The translations under genes were made by a program, and so were the position numbers. DNA of 38,760 nt from a virus. This document shows positions 8,686 to 19,077 of the stretch, one piece after another. Location: IMG/VR virus record IMGVR_UViG_3300044699_000195, positions 1 through 38,760 of that record; one strand, written 5' to 3'. Position 1 is the first letter of the stretch; each line of letters opens with the position of its first letter. Below the pieces are notes generated by a model. That model did no database searches. It was not told where the DNA came from and saw only the letters and a list, made by a program, of their open reading frames with translations.

Positions 8686-9060
8686 ATGCGCAGCGTACCC
8701 CGCAACATCGATCGCAAAGGCGAGTTTCTCTCGCGTTGCGATGTGTGTTCGGTCCCGTACTTGCGCAGCGCTCTGCAGCGTGGGCGTGACGGGTTACTCC
8801 GTTGCGCCAACGACCGCCCCGGTCGCGACGAGCTGACCCTGGCGGAACTCACCGCGTCCCGGGCTGCCGCCCTCTCTCGGCAGTTCGGGATGCAGTCCCC
8901 TGCTGACGGCGCCGTGCCGGACACGGACAGCAACGGGCAGCCCAACAGCTCGTCCAGCTACACGCATTCGGCGCGACGCACGACGGTCGACGACGTCTAC
9001 CTGGACGGGGCCCCGACGTACCTGTCGCCGGGCACGCTCGTCGGAAAGCCGGGGTTCTGA
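8686..9060 (+). CDS. Head-completion operon protein with Cys cluster
   Basis: About 124 residues from ATG 8686 (behind GGAGATG), MRSVPRNIDRKGEFLSRCDV. It has CDVC and a later C after LLR, possibly a zinc knuckle, then a helix ELTLAELTASRAAALSRQFG, a Ser-rich linker and a C-terminal TTVDDVYLDGAPTYLSPGTL. The stop overlaps the next ATG (TGATG). It lies between the beta-helix protein and the gp4-like adaptor, so a head-tail joining role is possible but unproven. Confidence 0.55.
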   Translation: MRSVPRNIDRKGEFLSRCDVCSVPYLRSALQRGRDGLLRCANDRPGRDELTLAELTASRAAALSRQFGMQSPADGAVPDTDSNGQPNSSSSYTHSARRTTVDDVYLDGAPTYLSPGTLVGKPGF

Positions 9061-9788
9061 TGAGCATCAACGCGAGCCCGTCGACCCCCATCAGCATCAA
9101 CCTGCTCATCCTGCTCGCTTACAAGCGAGCCGGGGTGTTGCCGGTCGAGGCGCGTCTGAGCGGCGCCAACATGGTGCCGAAGCTCGAGCACGGGCGGCAG
9201 ACGCTCGACCTCATCATGGACAGCCTGGCGACTGAGGGCTTCGTCGCGCGCACCACCGAGTTCTACGACCTGCCCATCGTGGCGGGGGAGAGCCAGTACA
9301 CGCTACCCGACACCATCCTCGACGTCTTTGAAGACGCGATGTTCGTACCGAGCGAGAACCCCGACACCAAGTTCACCACCGGTGAGCTCGTGTGCAAGCC
9401 GATGGACATGGCGACCTGGCAGACGCTGACCACCAAGGGCAGCATCTCGACCCGCCCGCAGCTCTACGTCACGCTCCGCAGCGGTGCGGCGGTCGTCCTG
9501 AAGTTCTGGCCCGTGCCGAGCGACGACGGCACGATGCGGCTGAAGACGACGCGCCTGCTCGGGTCGAGCCTCGACGGCACCAAGAACCCCGACCTGCAGC
9601 GCTACTGGTACGACGCGCTCGTCTGGTGCCTGGCCTACTACCTCGCCATCGACTCCTCGATGCCGGCGGAGAAGATCGGCATGCTGCAGGCGCTCGCCGA
9701 GGCCAAGAAGAAGGAGTGTATTCGCTACTCCTTCGAGCACACGAACACTCGGGCGACGCTCGACATCCAGACGCAGTGGAGCGCGTGA
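9060..9788 (+). CDS. Head-tail adaptor (P22 gp4-like)
   Basis: An intact 242-residue protein. The N-terminal helices include INLLILLAYKRAGVLPVEAR and TLDLIMDSLATEGFVART. A middle beta-domain has FYDLPIVAGESQYTLPDTIL and RPQLYVTLRSGAAVVLKFWP. The C-terminal helices include YDALVWCLAYYLAID and LQALAEAKKKECIRYSF. Helical N-terminus, small beta-domain with the YTLP turn, and helical C-terminus is the profile of podovirus adaptor/tail accessory factors that seal the portal. It precedes a gp10-like gene, the P22 order, supporting the call. Confidence 0.7.
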   Translation: MSINASPSTPISINLLILLAYKRAGVLPVEARLSGANMVPKLEHGRQTLDLIMDSLATEGFVARTTEFYDLPIVAGESQYTLPDTILDVFEDAMFVPSENPDTKFTTGELVCKPMDMATWQTLTTKGSISTRPQLYVTLRSGAAVVLKFWPVPSDDGTMRLKTTRLLGSSLDGTKNPDLQRYWYDALVWCLAYYLAIDSSMPAEKIGMLQALAEAKKKECIRYSFEHTNTRATLDIQTQWSA

Positions 9789-9862
9789 TGGCATGGGACG
9801 CTTTGGCACCGACCGCTGCGGCTCGTGCCTCGCTAACCGGGGGCTCGACGTATGCCCGCTGA
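9788..9862 (+). CDS. 24-residue peptide between adaptor and tail hub
   Basis: ATG 9788 overlaps the adaptor stop (TGATG) and encodes MAWDALAPTAAARASLTGGS plus four residues. Its stop overlaps the start of the next gene at 9852. The size and coupling suit translational coupling as much as a functional peptide. Low confidence. Confidence 0.3.
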   Translation: MAWDALAPTAAARASLTGGSTYAR

Positions 9863-11465
9863 GGCCACCCTCCAGCCCATCCCCTTTGCGCCAAGCCTCG
9901 AGACGAGCTCTGAGGAAATTAGCGGCGCAAGCCCAGAGGCTTACAACGTCATCGCCGACGCTCGGGGAGTCCTCCGCAAGCGCCCCGGTCTCGCCGCGTA
10001 CACGGGTGTCGCTCCCGCTACTGCAGTCGACGCCGCAGGGGTGCTCGGCCTCTACCTCACGGAGCAGCGGGTAGCGCACACCACGGGCACCGCGACCGTG
10101 AGCGGGACGCACCCCGGCGTCCTGTATGCCGTAGGTGCGACCGTAAATGCCTCAGGAGGTGGGCACAACGCCGGCAGGAACGTGTATCGCATCGTGGGTG
10201 GTACGGCCACGTTAGTTGGCACAGGTGCGGCCAATGAGGATCGGCTTGCAACGCCAGCAGCCGTTGCCACGACGCGCTTTCCGAGGCCCACGTTTGCGGA
10301 GACCGAGGCATTGCTCGTTATCGCAGGCGGCGCGGAGATGGCCAAGATCGACATCCGCCCCGAGACCTTTTCGGCGCCGAACTTCACTAACCCCAACGTC
10401 GACTACCACGAGATGAGCTTCCTCGGCGGCTGCCCGCCCTTGGCGAGTCACGTCTTCACGAACAGCTCCCGCATCTGCGCCAACGACACCCAGCTCGACC
10501 AGACCAAGGTCCGCTACTCCGACATCACCCAGGGCATCGTCAGCTTCGCGCCGCACGAGAGCTGGGACCCGAGCCCGGGAGCGGCCGGGTTCTTCACGGC
10601 AGAGGCGCGCGCCGACAGCATCGTGGCCTGCGCCGAGAACACCAACGACATCTTCCTCTTCGGCCGCACGAGTCTGCAGCTCTTCGCCCCCGATGGCTCG
10701 ACGACGTTCGCCCCGAGCGTGACGCGGGAGGCGGGGTGCTTGGCGGCGTACAGCCCGTGCAAGATCGACGACGGCTACTTGTGGCTCGACCACCTGACGC
10801 GGGTGGTGTCGAGCGACGGGCGGGAGTGGAAGGACGTGGGCGGCGCCATTCAGTCGACGCTCGATGCGCTGACCACCCCGAGCGACTGCTACAGCTACCG
10901 CTACAGCGACGGCTTTGCCGACTGCGTGGTGCTGCGCTTCGAGGCGGACCAGGAGACGCTCGTGCTGCAGCCCGGGGTCGGTTGGGGCCGCTGGGCTCTG
11001 TTCGATGCGGACGCCGATGCGTTTACGATGTTCCCGGTGCTCTGCCACCACCTGCGGCCCGACGGGGGCCTGAACGTGGTGGGCCTTTCCGACGGCACCA
11101 TCTGCACGCTCAGCCTCGACAACGAGACCGACCTCGGCGAGGCCATCGTGGCCTACGTGAGCACGGGCTTTCTCGATCGGGAGAGCGACCAGCTCAAGCA
11201 CTCCCAGGCGGTGCACCTGACGTTCAAGCGCACCCAGGCGCTGAGCGAGGGCGTGGTCTGTTACCTCGACTACCGCGACGATCTGAGCACCGAGTGGACG
11301 ACGATCGACATCGAGCTCGGTGTCGACGACGGCGACATGAACCCCGTGGTGACGCTGCGCTCGCTCGGCACCTACCGGCGCCGGCAGTGGCGGTTCCGGT
11401 TCCCCGACGCGGCGGGGCTGTTTCTCGTGAGAGCGACCGAAAAGGTCCAAACCCTGGACGTGTGA
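9852..11465 (+). CDS. Packaged DNA stabilisation protein / tail hub (P22 gp10-like)
   Basis: An intact 537-residue protein, close to P22 gp10 in size. It begins with EATLQPIPFAPSLETSSEEI, and the N-terminal third carries the AYNVIADARGVLRKRPGL motif in which a gene product introduces an 'own data' region, typical of the family. A beta-propeller-like centre has HVFTNSSRICANDTQLDQTK and YSDITQGIVSFAPHESWDPS, DSIVACAENTNDIFLFGRTS, and IDDGYLWLDHLTRVVSSDGR. The C-terminus includes LKHSQAVHLTFKRTQALSEG and ends in basic beta-strands. Together with the upstream gp4-like adaptor this gives the P22 tail-machine order. It closes the portal and connects to fibres or needle. Confidence 0.75.
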   Translation: MPAEATLQPIPFAPSLETSSEEISGASPEAYNVIADARGVLRKRPGLAAYTGVAPATAVDAAGVLGLYLTEQRVAHTTGTATVSGTHPGVLYAVGATVNASGGGHNAGRNVYRIVGGTATLVGTGAANEDRLATPAAVATTRFPRPTFAETEALLVIAGGAEMAKIDIRPETFSAPNFTNPNVDYHEMSFLGGCPPLASHVFTNSSRICANDTQLDQTKVRYSDITQGIVSFAPHESWDPSPGAAGFFTAEARADSIVACAENTNDIFLFGRTSLQLFAPDGSTTFAPSVTREAGCLAAYSPCKIDDGYLWLDHLTRVVSSDGREWKDVGGAIQSTLDALTTPSDCYSYRYSDGFADCVVLRFEADQETLVLQPGVGWGRWALFDADADAFTMFPVLCHHLRPDGGLNVVGLSDGTICTLSLDNETDLGEAIVAYVSTGFLDRESDQLKHSQAVHLTFKRTQALSEGVVCYLDYRDDLSTEWTTIDIELGVDDGDMNPVVTLRSLGTYRRRQWRFRFPDAAGLFLVRATEKVQTLDV

Positions 11466-11472
11466 GAGCACC

Positions 11473-11977
11473 ATGAGCTTCAATCCCTGGAAGATGGTTA
11501 CCGGCAAGGCCGAGAACGTCGTCTCCCGAGTCCCTGTTGTGGGCGCGCTGCTCGGCGCCAAGACGGATTCAGAGAAGGCGCTCGAGGCCAAGCAGAAGCA
11601 GATCGCCGCGGAGGCCAGGAAGCAGCAGGAGCTGAACCAGCAGGCGCGCATGAACGCGCTCGGCCAGCAGATGCTCGCCTTCAATCCGCAGAACCAGATG
11701 ATGGCCCAGATGTTCGGCCCCGGCGCAGCGTTCCAGCCCGAGCAGCTCGCCCAGATGGCGCAGAACCCCATGAAGCCGCAGCTCGACCCGTCGCTCATCA
11801 ACTACCAGGGCGTCGACCGCAGAAGCGCGCCGAGGTGCAGGCGTTCATTGCCAAGAAGCAGGAGTTCGACCGGCAAGAAGCACAGCGCCGCGAAATGCTC
11901 ATGAACGGTCTGCAGGCGCCGGGACCGGGGCCCGCACCGATCCAGATGAGCGCCCGCAGGCGGCGAGGAAGTACTGA
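11473..11977 (+). CDS. Virion ejection-type protein, helical
   Basis: About 168 residues, starting MSFNPWKMVTGKAENVVSRV with a hydrophobic PVVGALLGA segment, then a coiled-coil KALEAKQKQIAAEARKQQEL and Gln/Met-rich text (QQMLAFNPQNQMMAQMFG). After a frame change near 11818 it continues AEVQAFIAKKQEFDRQEAQR and, after a second change near 11955, stops at 11975-11977. It is the first of three Gln-rich helical genes after the tail hub, the usual place of ejection (internal) proteins. No specific family is recognised. Confidence 0.55.
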
Positions 11978-11978
11978 G

Positions 11979-13637
11979 ATGCCAACCTACGGCTCCGGCG
12001 GCACGCCCGCCGCCGCGTTCGACACCAGTCTCATCGGCAGCGCGTCCAAGGTGGCGTCGCGCCCCGCGCAGGGCAACACCGGCATCGCGTTTGCTGGCGG
12101 GTTCAATGGAGCCTCCAACCCCTTCACGACGCCCGCTCCGCTTCAGGACCCAGGCAACAACCTGGTCAACCCTGGCTATGGCGAGCAGGCGCTGAACTAC
12201 ACCCAGAACCGGCTGCTCGAGGACCCCTACGCTCAGACCCAGCAGAACCTCGCAACCCAGGCGGGGCAGCCGAGCGCGGGGCAGACCTACCTGAACGAGA
12301 ACCTGGGCACGCTCGACGGCCCAGGCCAGGGCGCGCAGTATTGGCAGGGGCAGCAGGGCCAGTTCAACAGCCCCTTTGCCGGCGAGCAGTACACTCGCGA
12401 GGCTACCCAGAACTTCAGCCCCACCGGCGCCGCGGGCGCGTTCAACGACCAGGCGCAGGGGCAGTACGACAACTTCACGGGCTACACCGGCGCGGGCAAC
12501 GCGCAGGGCCAGTATGGCGCCAGCTCCGCTCAGATCGGCAACGGCACCATTGGCCAGAACAACATGGCCAACATCGCCAGCGGCTACGGCAGCAATGGCC
12601 AGTACACGGGCGACAACCTGGCGGCAGGGCAGTACGCCCAGACGCAAGGCGCGTTCGGCGACATGCCGCTGCCAGACTCTGCCGACCCCTACTACGACCG
12701 GGCCATCCAGCTCGGCACGCAGAGCTACAATCAGGGCGCGGCGGGCCGCGGTGTGTACGGTTCGAGCGAGGCTCTCTCTGGCGTCGGCAACATCATCACC
12801 GATCTGAACGCCAAGCGTGCACAGACCACGTTCGGCAACCAGATGGCCATCGAGCAAGAGCAGCGCGCTCGCCAAGAGCTGCTCGGCAACCAGGCGCGCA
12901 TGGGCGACCTGAGCGGCACCGATGCGTTCAACGCCAACATGAAGGGCGTGGAGACCTACGGCAACCTGAACAACCAGATGGGCCAGCTGCAGAACCAGAG
13001 CATGGACATCCTAGGCAACCAGGCCAACGCCGCCGACACGCAGCGGACCAACGCGCAGAACAGCAGCATCGCCGGCATGAGCGCGCTCGGCAACATCGCC
13101 AACAACGCCGACCGCGCCGAGACGGACCGCTACACGGCATCCAACACGGCGATGAACAACGCCGACCAGACGCAGCTCGACCGAGCCAAGACGGGCGCCG
13201 ACATCGCGTTCGGCGTGGATGACCAGAACCGCAACAACTACACGGCGAGCAGCAACGCCGCGACGGCCGCAGGCACCCTCGACAACAACCGCCTCTCGAC
13301 CGCGTCCGACATCGCACACACGGGCTCGCAGGACGACCTGAACCGTCTCAACGCCTTCAACGACACCGCCCAGGGCGCCGAGAACCAGCGCGTTGCGCGG
13401 CAGGTCATGCAAATCGATGCGGTCCGCAACATGACCAAGGACTTGCAGAACGTCATTGGGGGGAACCTGCAGGCCATGTTCTCCGGCAGCCAGCAGGACA
13501 TGGAGAACACCTGGAACACCGAGATTGCCCCCTATTTGCAGGAGGCCGGTTACGACCAGCAGCAGATCAGCCAGATCTACGACTCCATCAACGCCGCCGC
13601 TGGCGTAGTCCGCGCCTCCAAGAGCAAAGGCGATTGA
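11979..13637 (+). CDS. Gln/Asn/Ala-rich internal virion (ejection) protein
   Basis: An intact 552-residue protein from ATG 11979. The first 250 residues are Gly/Gln/Asn/Tyr-rich with repeats of short Gln-Gly-Gln-Tyr type blocks (GQGAQYWQGQQGQFNSPFAG, then QAQGQYDNFTGYTGAGNAQG). The second half is a long helical region (NMKGVETYGNLNNQMGQLQN, then ERAKTGAD-like repeats, QRVARQVMQIDAVRNMTKDL) ending RASKSKGD. Such Gln/Asn-rich helical proteins after the tail hub are ejected with DNA in podoviruses (as P22 gp7/gp20 or T7 gp14-16). No domain signature is visible, so the assignment is by position and composition. Confidence 0.6.
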   Translation: MPTYGSGGTPAAAFDTSLIGSASKVASRPAQGNTGIAFAGGFNGASNPFTTPAPLQDPGNNLVNPGYGEQALNYTQNRLLEDPYAQTQQNLATQAGQPSAGQTYLNENLGTLDGPGQGAQYWQGQQGQFNSPFAGEQYTREATQNFSPTGAAGAFNDQAQGQYDNFTGYTGAGNAQGQYGASSAQIGNGTIGQNNMANIASGYGSNGQYTGDNLAAGQYAQTQGAFGDMPLPDSADPYYDRAIQLGTQSYNQGAAGRGVYGSSEALSGVGNIITDLNAKRAQTTFGNQMAIEQEQRARQELLGNQARMGDLSGTDAFNANMKGVETYGNLNNQMGQLQNQSMDILGNQANAADTQRTNAQNSSIAGMSALGNIANNADRAETDRYTASNTAMNNADQTQLDRAKTGADIAFGVDDQNRNNYTASSNAATAAGTLDNNRLSTASDIAHTGSQDDLNRLNAFNDTAQGAENQRVARQVMQIDAVRNMTKDLQNVIGGNLQAMFSGSQQDMENTWNTEIAPYLQEAGYDQQQISQIYDSINAAAGVVRASKSKGD

Positions 13638-13640
13638 CGC

Positions 13641-16600
13641 ATGGCCATCAACACCCAAGATTTGCTCTCTCGGTTGCAGCCGGTCCCCAAGCTCGACTTG
13701 AGCGGGTTCTTTGACGACGGCGAGACGTCCATGCAGCGCAAGCAACTGAAGCTCGCGCGCGAGCAGTTCGAAGAGACCAAGCGCAGGAACGCCGAGGAAG
13801 CCGAGCTCCGCCGCGTCAGCGAAGCGGGCGAGATGACCCGCGCCAAGATGATGGACCAGCGGCAGCGCGCGCAGCAGGCGGCCCAGGCCGAAGCCGAGAC
13901 CCTGAAGCAGCGCCGCGAAGCCCACGACACGATGCTCAAGTACCGGGACACCGGCGACTACGAGGGCATGGAGGGCGCCGCCAACCGCCTGAACGAGCTC
14001 GGTGGGCTCGCCGAGCGCACGGGCGAAGACGAGCACGGGCTGCCCACCTGGCACATCGAGCTCGACGCCGAGAAGTACAAGAGGGAGCAGGCCGCGCGCG
14101 ACGCGCAGACGGCGCCGGGCGAAGTCGACAACCCCGAGAACCCCTACAGCACCCACCCCGGCGACGAGTCGCTGACCGCGTCGCTCGGGCGCCTGAACCC
14201 GCTCGGCTACGACACGCTCGGCACCCGCGGGAAGGCGGACGGCGGCCCCGGCATCAGCTCGTCTGACGACATGACGCCCGAGCAGATTGCCCGCGTCACC
14301 GGCGGCGGCTCCCAGCAGCGGGCAGCCACCGATCGCGCCGTGGCGCAGGCCCCGCTCGAGGTCGAGCGCGACATCGGGCCACCCGCGCCCGGCGCCGACC
14401 CCACGGAGGACACGAGTCCCATCAAGCCCGAGTACCGCCAGGCGCCGCAGGGGCTCGACCCGCTCGCTGCGCTCCGCCCCGCTCGGCTCGGCCCGGTGCC
14501 GCCAGACCAGGCCGACATCATGGGCGGCGTGCCCAAGAACGTCATCGATACGGGCGCCATGAACGCGCAGGCGCAGCGCCGGCTCGGTCCCGTCATGGCC
14601 AACATCGAGGCCTCGATGCCCGCTGCCTACCGGGACAGCACGCATGCAGCCAACCAGGCCGCTCAGGACATGGCGTTGCCGGCGGACAAGACGCTCGACG
14701 CTTCGCTCAAGCTGCGGGCTCCTGCCGACGCCGCCACCGCGCGCGAGCGCGAGCACGAGTTCGATCTCGAGAAGGAAGACGCCAAGGAGAAGGCCGCGCG
14801 CGACAAGCCGCTCACGCGCAAGGAAGAGCAGGAGCTCGTACAGCGGGGCAACAAGCGCGCCGAGGTGACATTCACGAAGAGCAAGATCCAGGACTCCGTG
14901 GCCACCTTTGCCATCGCCGACGAGGTGGAACGGATGCTCACGAGAGGCGACCCGCTCGGCCAAGATCGAGCCGTCAACCTATTGGGCCAGTTGAACGCCC
15001 AATCGAAACAGCAGTCGGACGCGGATGCGAATCGTTTGACGGGCCTCGATCGGGCGAGCCTCCTCGGGAAAATCGATCAATACATCCACCAGCTCACCAA
15101 AGGCGGGTTCGATGAGGATGTGAAGAAGTCGATGCTCGCCTTCGTCGGCTCCATGCGCGAGCGCAACAAGAAGATGGTGTTCGACTGGTACAGCGGCACC
15201 CTGGACCAGGCACACTCGAACCCGGACCCGCTCGTTGGGCGCGGTTACAGCGAGTTCGCTGAGGGCGTGTTGTCGCCAGAGCTGCGCGCTGCCTACGACA
15301 AGGAGAATCCGCCCGAGGAAGAGCCCGAGGAGGCCAGCCCCGGCGCCACCCCGACGAGCGCGGCCATCGACGACGGCGACGGCCCCGACACCGAGGACGA
15401 CTTCGATGGAGCCCTCGAGCGCGCCGCTGGCGACCATGGCCTCGACCCCGACAAGATGCGTAGGGTCATGGGCCCCGAGAGCAAGGGCGACGGCAACGCG
15501 AAGAACCCGGGCTCGAGCGCGAGCGGCATCATCCAGATGATCGACTCGACGGCGCGTCGGTACACCAACCCGCGCACGGGCAAGAAGTTTGCGAACGCCG
15601 CCGAACTGCGCGAGCTCTCGGCAGCCGAACAAGCGCCCATCGCGGCCGAGTACTTCGCCAACAGTGGGGTCGACGAAGATAGCCCCCAAGAGGACTACGA
15701 CCTGGCCGTCGCGGCACCTGCGTTCGTAGGCAAGAGCGCCAACCGTGACGCGGTCGTGGTACCCCAAGGGCACCGACGAGTACGAGGCCAACAAGCCCTG
15801 GCACGCCACAAGGACGGCGGCGACATCACGGTCGGCAGCATCCTCGACTTTCTATCGCGAGGAACAGGAAAGGGCGACGCGCCCGCAGAGAAGCCCGCGA
15901 GCTCGAAGCGTGCCGCCGGTGGCCAGGACGCTGCCCGCAAGAAACTACTCGAGGGCTCTGATGCTCGCCTCCTACTCCGAATACATGCACAAGAAGGCGG
16001 CGCTCGAGCAGTACCGCGCGCAGTACCCCGACGACGCCGACTCGATCGCCAAGGTGCAGGCGGCGCTCGCGGACTACGAGCAGAAGAACGACATCAGCGC
16101 CGACGACCCCGGCACGGCGAGAGAGGTGAGCGCGCTGAGCGCCCCCACCGAGGGCCTGCCGAGCCAGGAGGAGATCTCCCAGCAGCTGAGTCATGACGCG
16201 CCTGCGCCTGCAGCTGCGACCCGCGCGTCGAATCGGCTCCTGGGCATGCTCGACCCGATGCAGCCGCTCGTCCCGCAGGCGCTCGCGACCCTGCCCGCTA
16301 CACGCACCCGGCCAGGCGACGAGGCAGCCAAGGACGAGTGGGTGCAGGGCGACCCTCGACAACCCCAACGGCAAGGTCATCGTCTACGACGCGCCGCTGT
16401 CCAAGGTGAGGGAGGACCTCGCCAACAACCCGGCCCTGCTCGATTACATCGGGCTGCACATGTCGCCCGGCGCCACCGTCGAGAAGGGTGACAGCGTCGA
16501 GCAGCTCCGCCTACCAAGCCCACCATTGGCGCATGGCGGCCAACTCCGCCGCTGAGGCGGGCAATGTACGGCGTACCGCTACTCGGCGGCGCCCTGGCTC

Positions 16601-18627
16601 GGCGACGGCAAGAACGCGAGCCGCTCGACTCGCTCAAGACGAAGCTCGGCAGCGTACCGGGGGATGCCCTGGAAGCGTTCGTGCTCGGGTACGACGATCT
16701 CGCCAACTTCGGCGCGGGGGAGAGCGGCGCGCGAATCGGGAGCGTTTGCGCCGAGCAAAGAGCCCGGCATGTTCCAGACGGAGGAAAGTAAAAAGCGCTG
16801 GGACGCTTCCACACAGGCCGCCCGGGACGACCCAGCCTCCGCCAGACCAAGAGCGTAGGCGGCATCCCAGCCCGCGGCGAGGGCTCCGAGCGCGAGCGCG
16901 ACACCATGCTCGATGAGGAGCACCCGATCGCTCACGCCCTCGGCAAGTGGCGGGCATCGCGCCGGGCCTGGTGGGAGGGCGCCGCCAAGGGACTGTACCG
17001 CGGCGCCAAGGCACTGGTGGGTGCCGCGTCGAGGCAGCAGAGCAGGCACCCAAGTCGCTCGCCGGTGGTCGCTGTCCAATGGCCTCTGGGACGCCAATCA
17101 CGGGGGGCGCCAAGGCCGCCGAGGCGGGGCGTCGTGAACAGCACCCTGCGCGGCGGGGGGCGGCAGCGACCGACCAGGCCGTGCGGGAAGGCATCCGGCG
17201 GGCTCACGGTACGCCGAACGGGCGACACGGGCACGACCCTGAAGGACGTGGGCGAGCATGCGGCGATGCGGCTGGCGGCGGCGCGGTGCTCACGCGCTCG
17301 GCACGGGCTTGCGTAAGGGGGCCTCGGCTTCGCCGAAAATGTGCGCACGGGCCCACGCTACGAGGGAGCGTCCGGGCGCCTCGAGTCGCACGGGCGTCGG
17401 GTCCGCGTCGGCAAGGGGGCACGTTGACCCGCAGATCGTGAAGGACGCGGCGCTCCGTGGCCGCAAGGAAGGCGGTCGCGATGCGCTCACGGTCCTCGCC
17501 AGCGACTGGACGAGCCGCTCGGCGACGTCGCTCGCGGCCGCGTGGCGAAGGCGGAGCAGGCAGAGGCCAGCACCGTCCGACGCACCGGGGGAACGCCGCA
17601 GGCGGGCCTACACGCTGCCCGCTCGCAACCTGGCCGAGACGAGCGTCGAGAAGCTGCGCGAGCTGACGAGCCCCGTGCCCAAGAGGGCCTGCCGGGCGTG
17701 GCCAAGCCCGGCAGCGAGAGCGAGGTCAAAGGCATCTTCAACAGAACATCGAAGGCGTCTCGACGCGCAAGACGCGCACGGCATTCCCCTCACGGCGGAC
17801 GAGGCCGGTCGTTTCTGTCGCCCGAATGGCAGGAGACGGGCAAGCTCGATTTCGAGAAGCTCGGCAAGAAGAAGGGGCCCCGCGTGTGGGTCCGCAACGC
17901 GCGCCGCCACGACTCGCGCACTTCGATACGGTCATCGAGGAGCTGGGCGCGAGCAAGGACAAGCAGGTCCAATCCCTGCAGGAGGCGGCCCGCAGGACCG
18001 CGCTGCGCGAGGCTACGGGCGACTACGGCGCCGCGCGTGACCAGCACGACAAGGACAGTCCGGCAAGGCGAAGAAGGGGTCAAGCGCATCGGCGCGAGAC
18101 AAGGACGACGGCGTCCGCGAAGCACGCGGTCGTGAGGGTGGGCAAGAGCAAGGGCAACGACAAGGCCACCTCGGCTGCTGCGCTCCGCAGCGCGCGGAAG
18201 CAAGGGGGGCCGGGCGCGCGAGCAGCTCCGTCGGCGCTCTTCGTCGCCGAGGACCTGGACGACCTGCGCCAAGTAAGGCAGCCCTGGGAGGTGACGGACG
18301 CGTTAACTCCCGCTCGCCTCCCCGCGCGGAGACCCCCTGGGGGCTGGGCGCGCACTCAGGCCGTGCTGGCGCACCGCTCTACCCACTTGCATGACGCGCA
18401 TCATCACGAGCGCTTCGGCACCCGGCAAGGCAGCGGCATGCCACGCCGCATGATCGCCGCCCTCGCGACGCGGGGCGCCGAACGTAAGGACGCGAAAGCT
18501 GCGCAAAGAGTCGGAAAGTCGGCCGGGCGCCCGCGGGGCGACCGCACTCGTGCAACCAAGCCGCACACGCCACCCGGCGCATCCCCCGCGGCGTCCTCGC
18601 ACCGCGGCAGAAGGAGAGCTGCAAATG
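13641..18627 (+). CDS. Giant ejection protein with lytic transglycosylase domain, C-terminus heavily frame-disrupted
   Basis: An intact frame of about 700 residues runs from ATG 13641 to roughly 15760, then continues in changing frames to about 18620, giving about 1650 residues. The N-terminus is coiled coil (QRKQLKLAREQFEETKRRNA). Residues near 600-730 form a lysozyme-like transglycosylase: ALERAAGDHGLDPDKMRRVM, then PESKGDGNAKNPGSSASGII with the catalytic Glu in ESKG and the SASG-I-Q turn. The later part has YSEYMHKKAALEQYRAQYPD, VIVYDAPLSKVREDLANNPA and a Gly/Ala-rich stretch GIAPGLVGGAAKGLYRGAKAL that could insert in membrane. Ejected transglycosylases (as in T7 gp16) open peptidoglycan at infection. 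Frame changes beyond 15760 come every 50-150 bases, so the C-terminus is only partly readable and could comprise more than one gene. Confidence 0.7.
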
Positions 18628-19077
18628 AGCGGCCTCGCAAAGTAACCCGCATCACCCTTCAGGCCCAGCAGATCCGCCGACGGCACGGGCCTGCCCGCCG
18701 CCGGCTGAGGTCGGTCGTGTGCGTGCCAACTCGGTCACCGCGATGGGCGCAGTGCCGTCAACCCTGCAGGAACGCGCCGGACCACGTTCTACGTTCTCAG
18801 TTAGCAGACCTCACATCCACAGAGGTCACCAACGCCCCCGGCAACATCAGCGTCACGGCGCAGTACAGCATCGACGGTGGCGCCAACTGGGTGGAGTTCT
18901 ACGCCTCCACGACGAACGAGCCAGTGGGCGACTCGACGACGTTCACCGATGAAATCTTCATCGGCCCCCTACGCGGATGTCCGGGTGAAGTTCAACAACG
19001 GGGCTCTGCGCCAAGTCGCGCCCTTCAACGTCAACATGAGCCTCGACTCTGAGGACCGCACCTCAGCGGGAGTGTAA
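18624..19077 (+). CDS. Small virion protein, frame-disrupted
   Basis: ATG 18624 follows AAGGAG by 8 bases. The reconstructed protein is about 150 residues: MSGLAK, then VTRITLQAQQIRR, RVRANSVTAMGAVPSTLQER, ADLTSTEVTNAPGNISVTAQ, IDGGANWVEFYASTTNEPVG and FNVNMSLDSEDRTSAGV. Beta-sandwich-like strands suggest a tail or fibre-associated domain. Frames change near 18642, 18700, 18785 and 18972. Its stop overlaps the next ATG. No family is recognised. Confidence 0.55.

Noticed and set aside
10212-11801. 529-codon minus-strand frame opposite the tail-hub gene
   Set aside because: Antisense shadow of an intact, recognisable gp10-like gene.
13011-14963. 650-codon minus-strand frame opposite the ejection proteins
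   Set aside because: Antisense shadow in GC-rich coding; the plus-strand frames are coherent helical proteins.
18303-18686. Minus-strand frames in the damaged 18.3-18.7 kb region
   Set aside because: They lack ribosome sites and recognisable protein text, and the plus-strand region is the broken C-terminus of the ejection gene.
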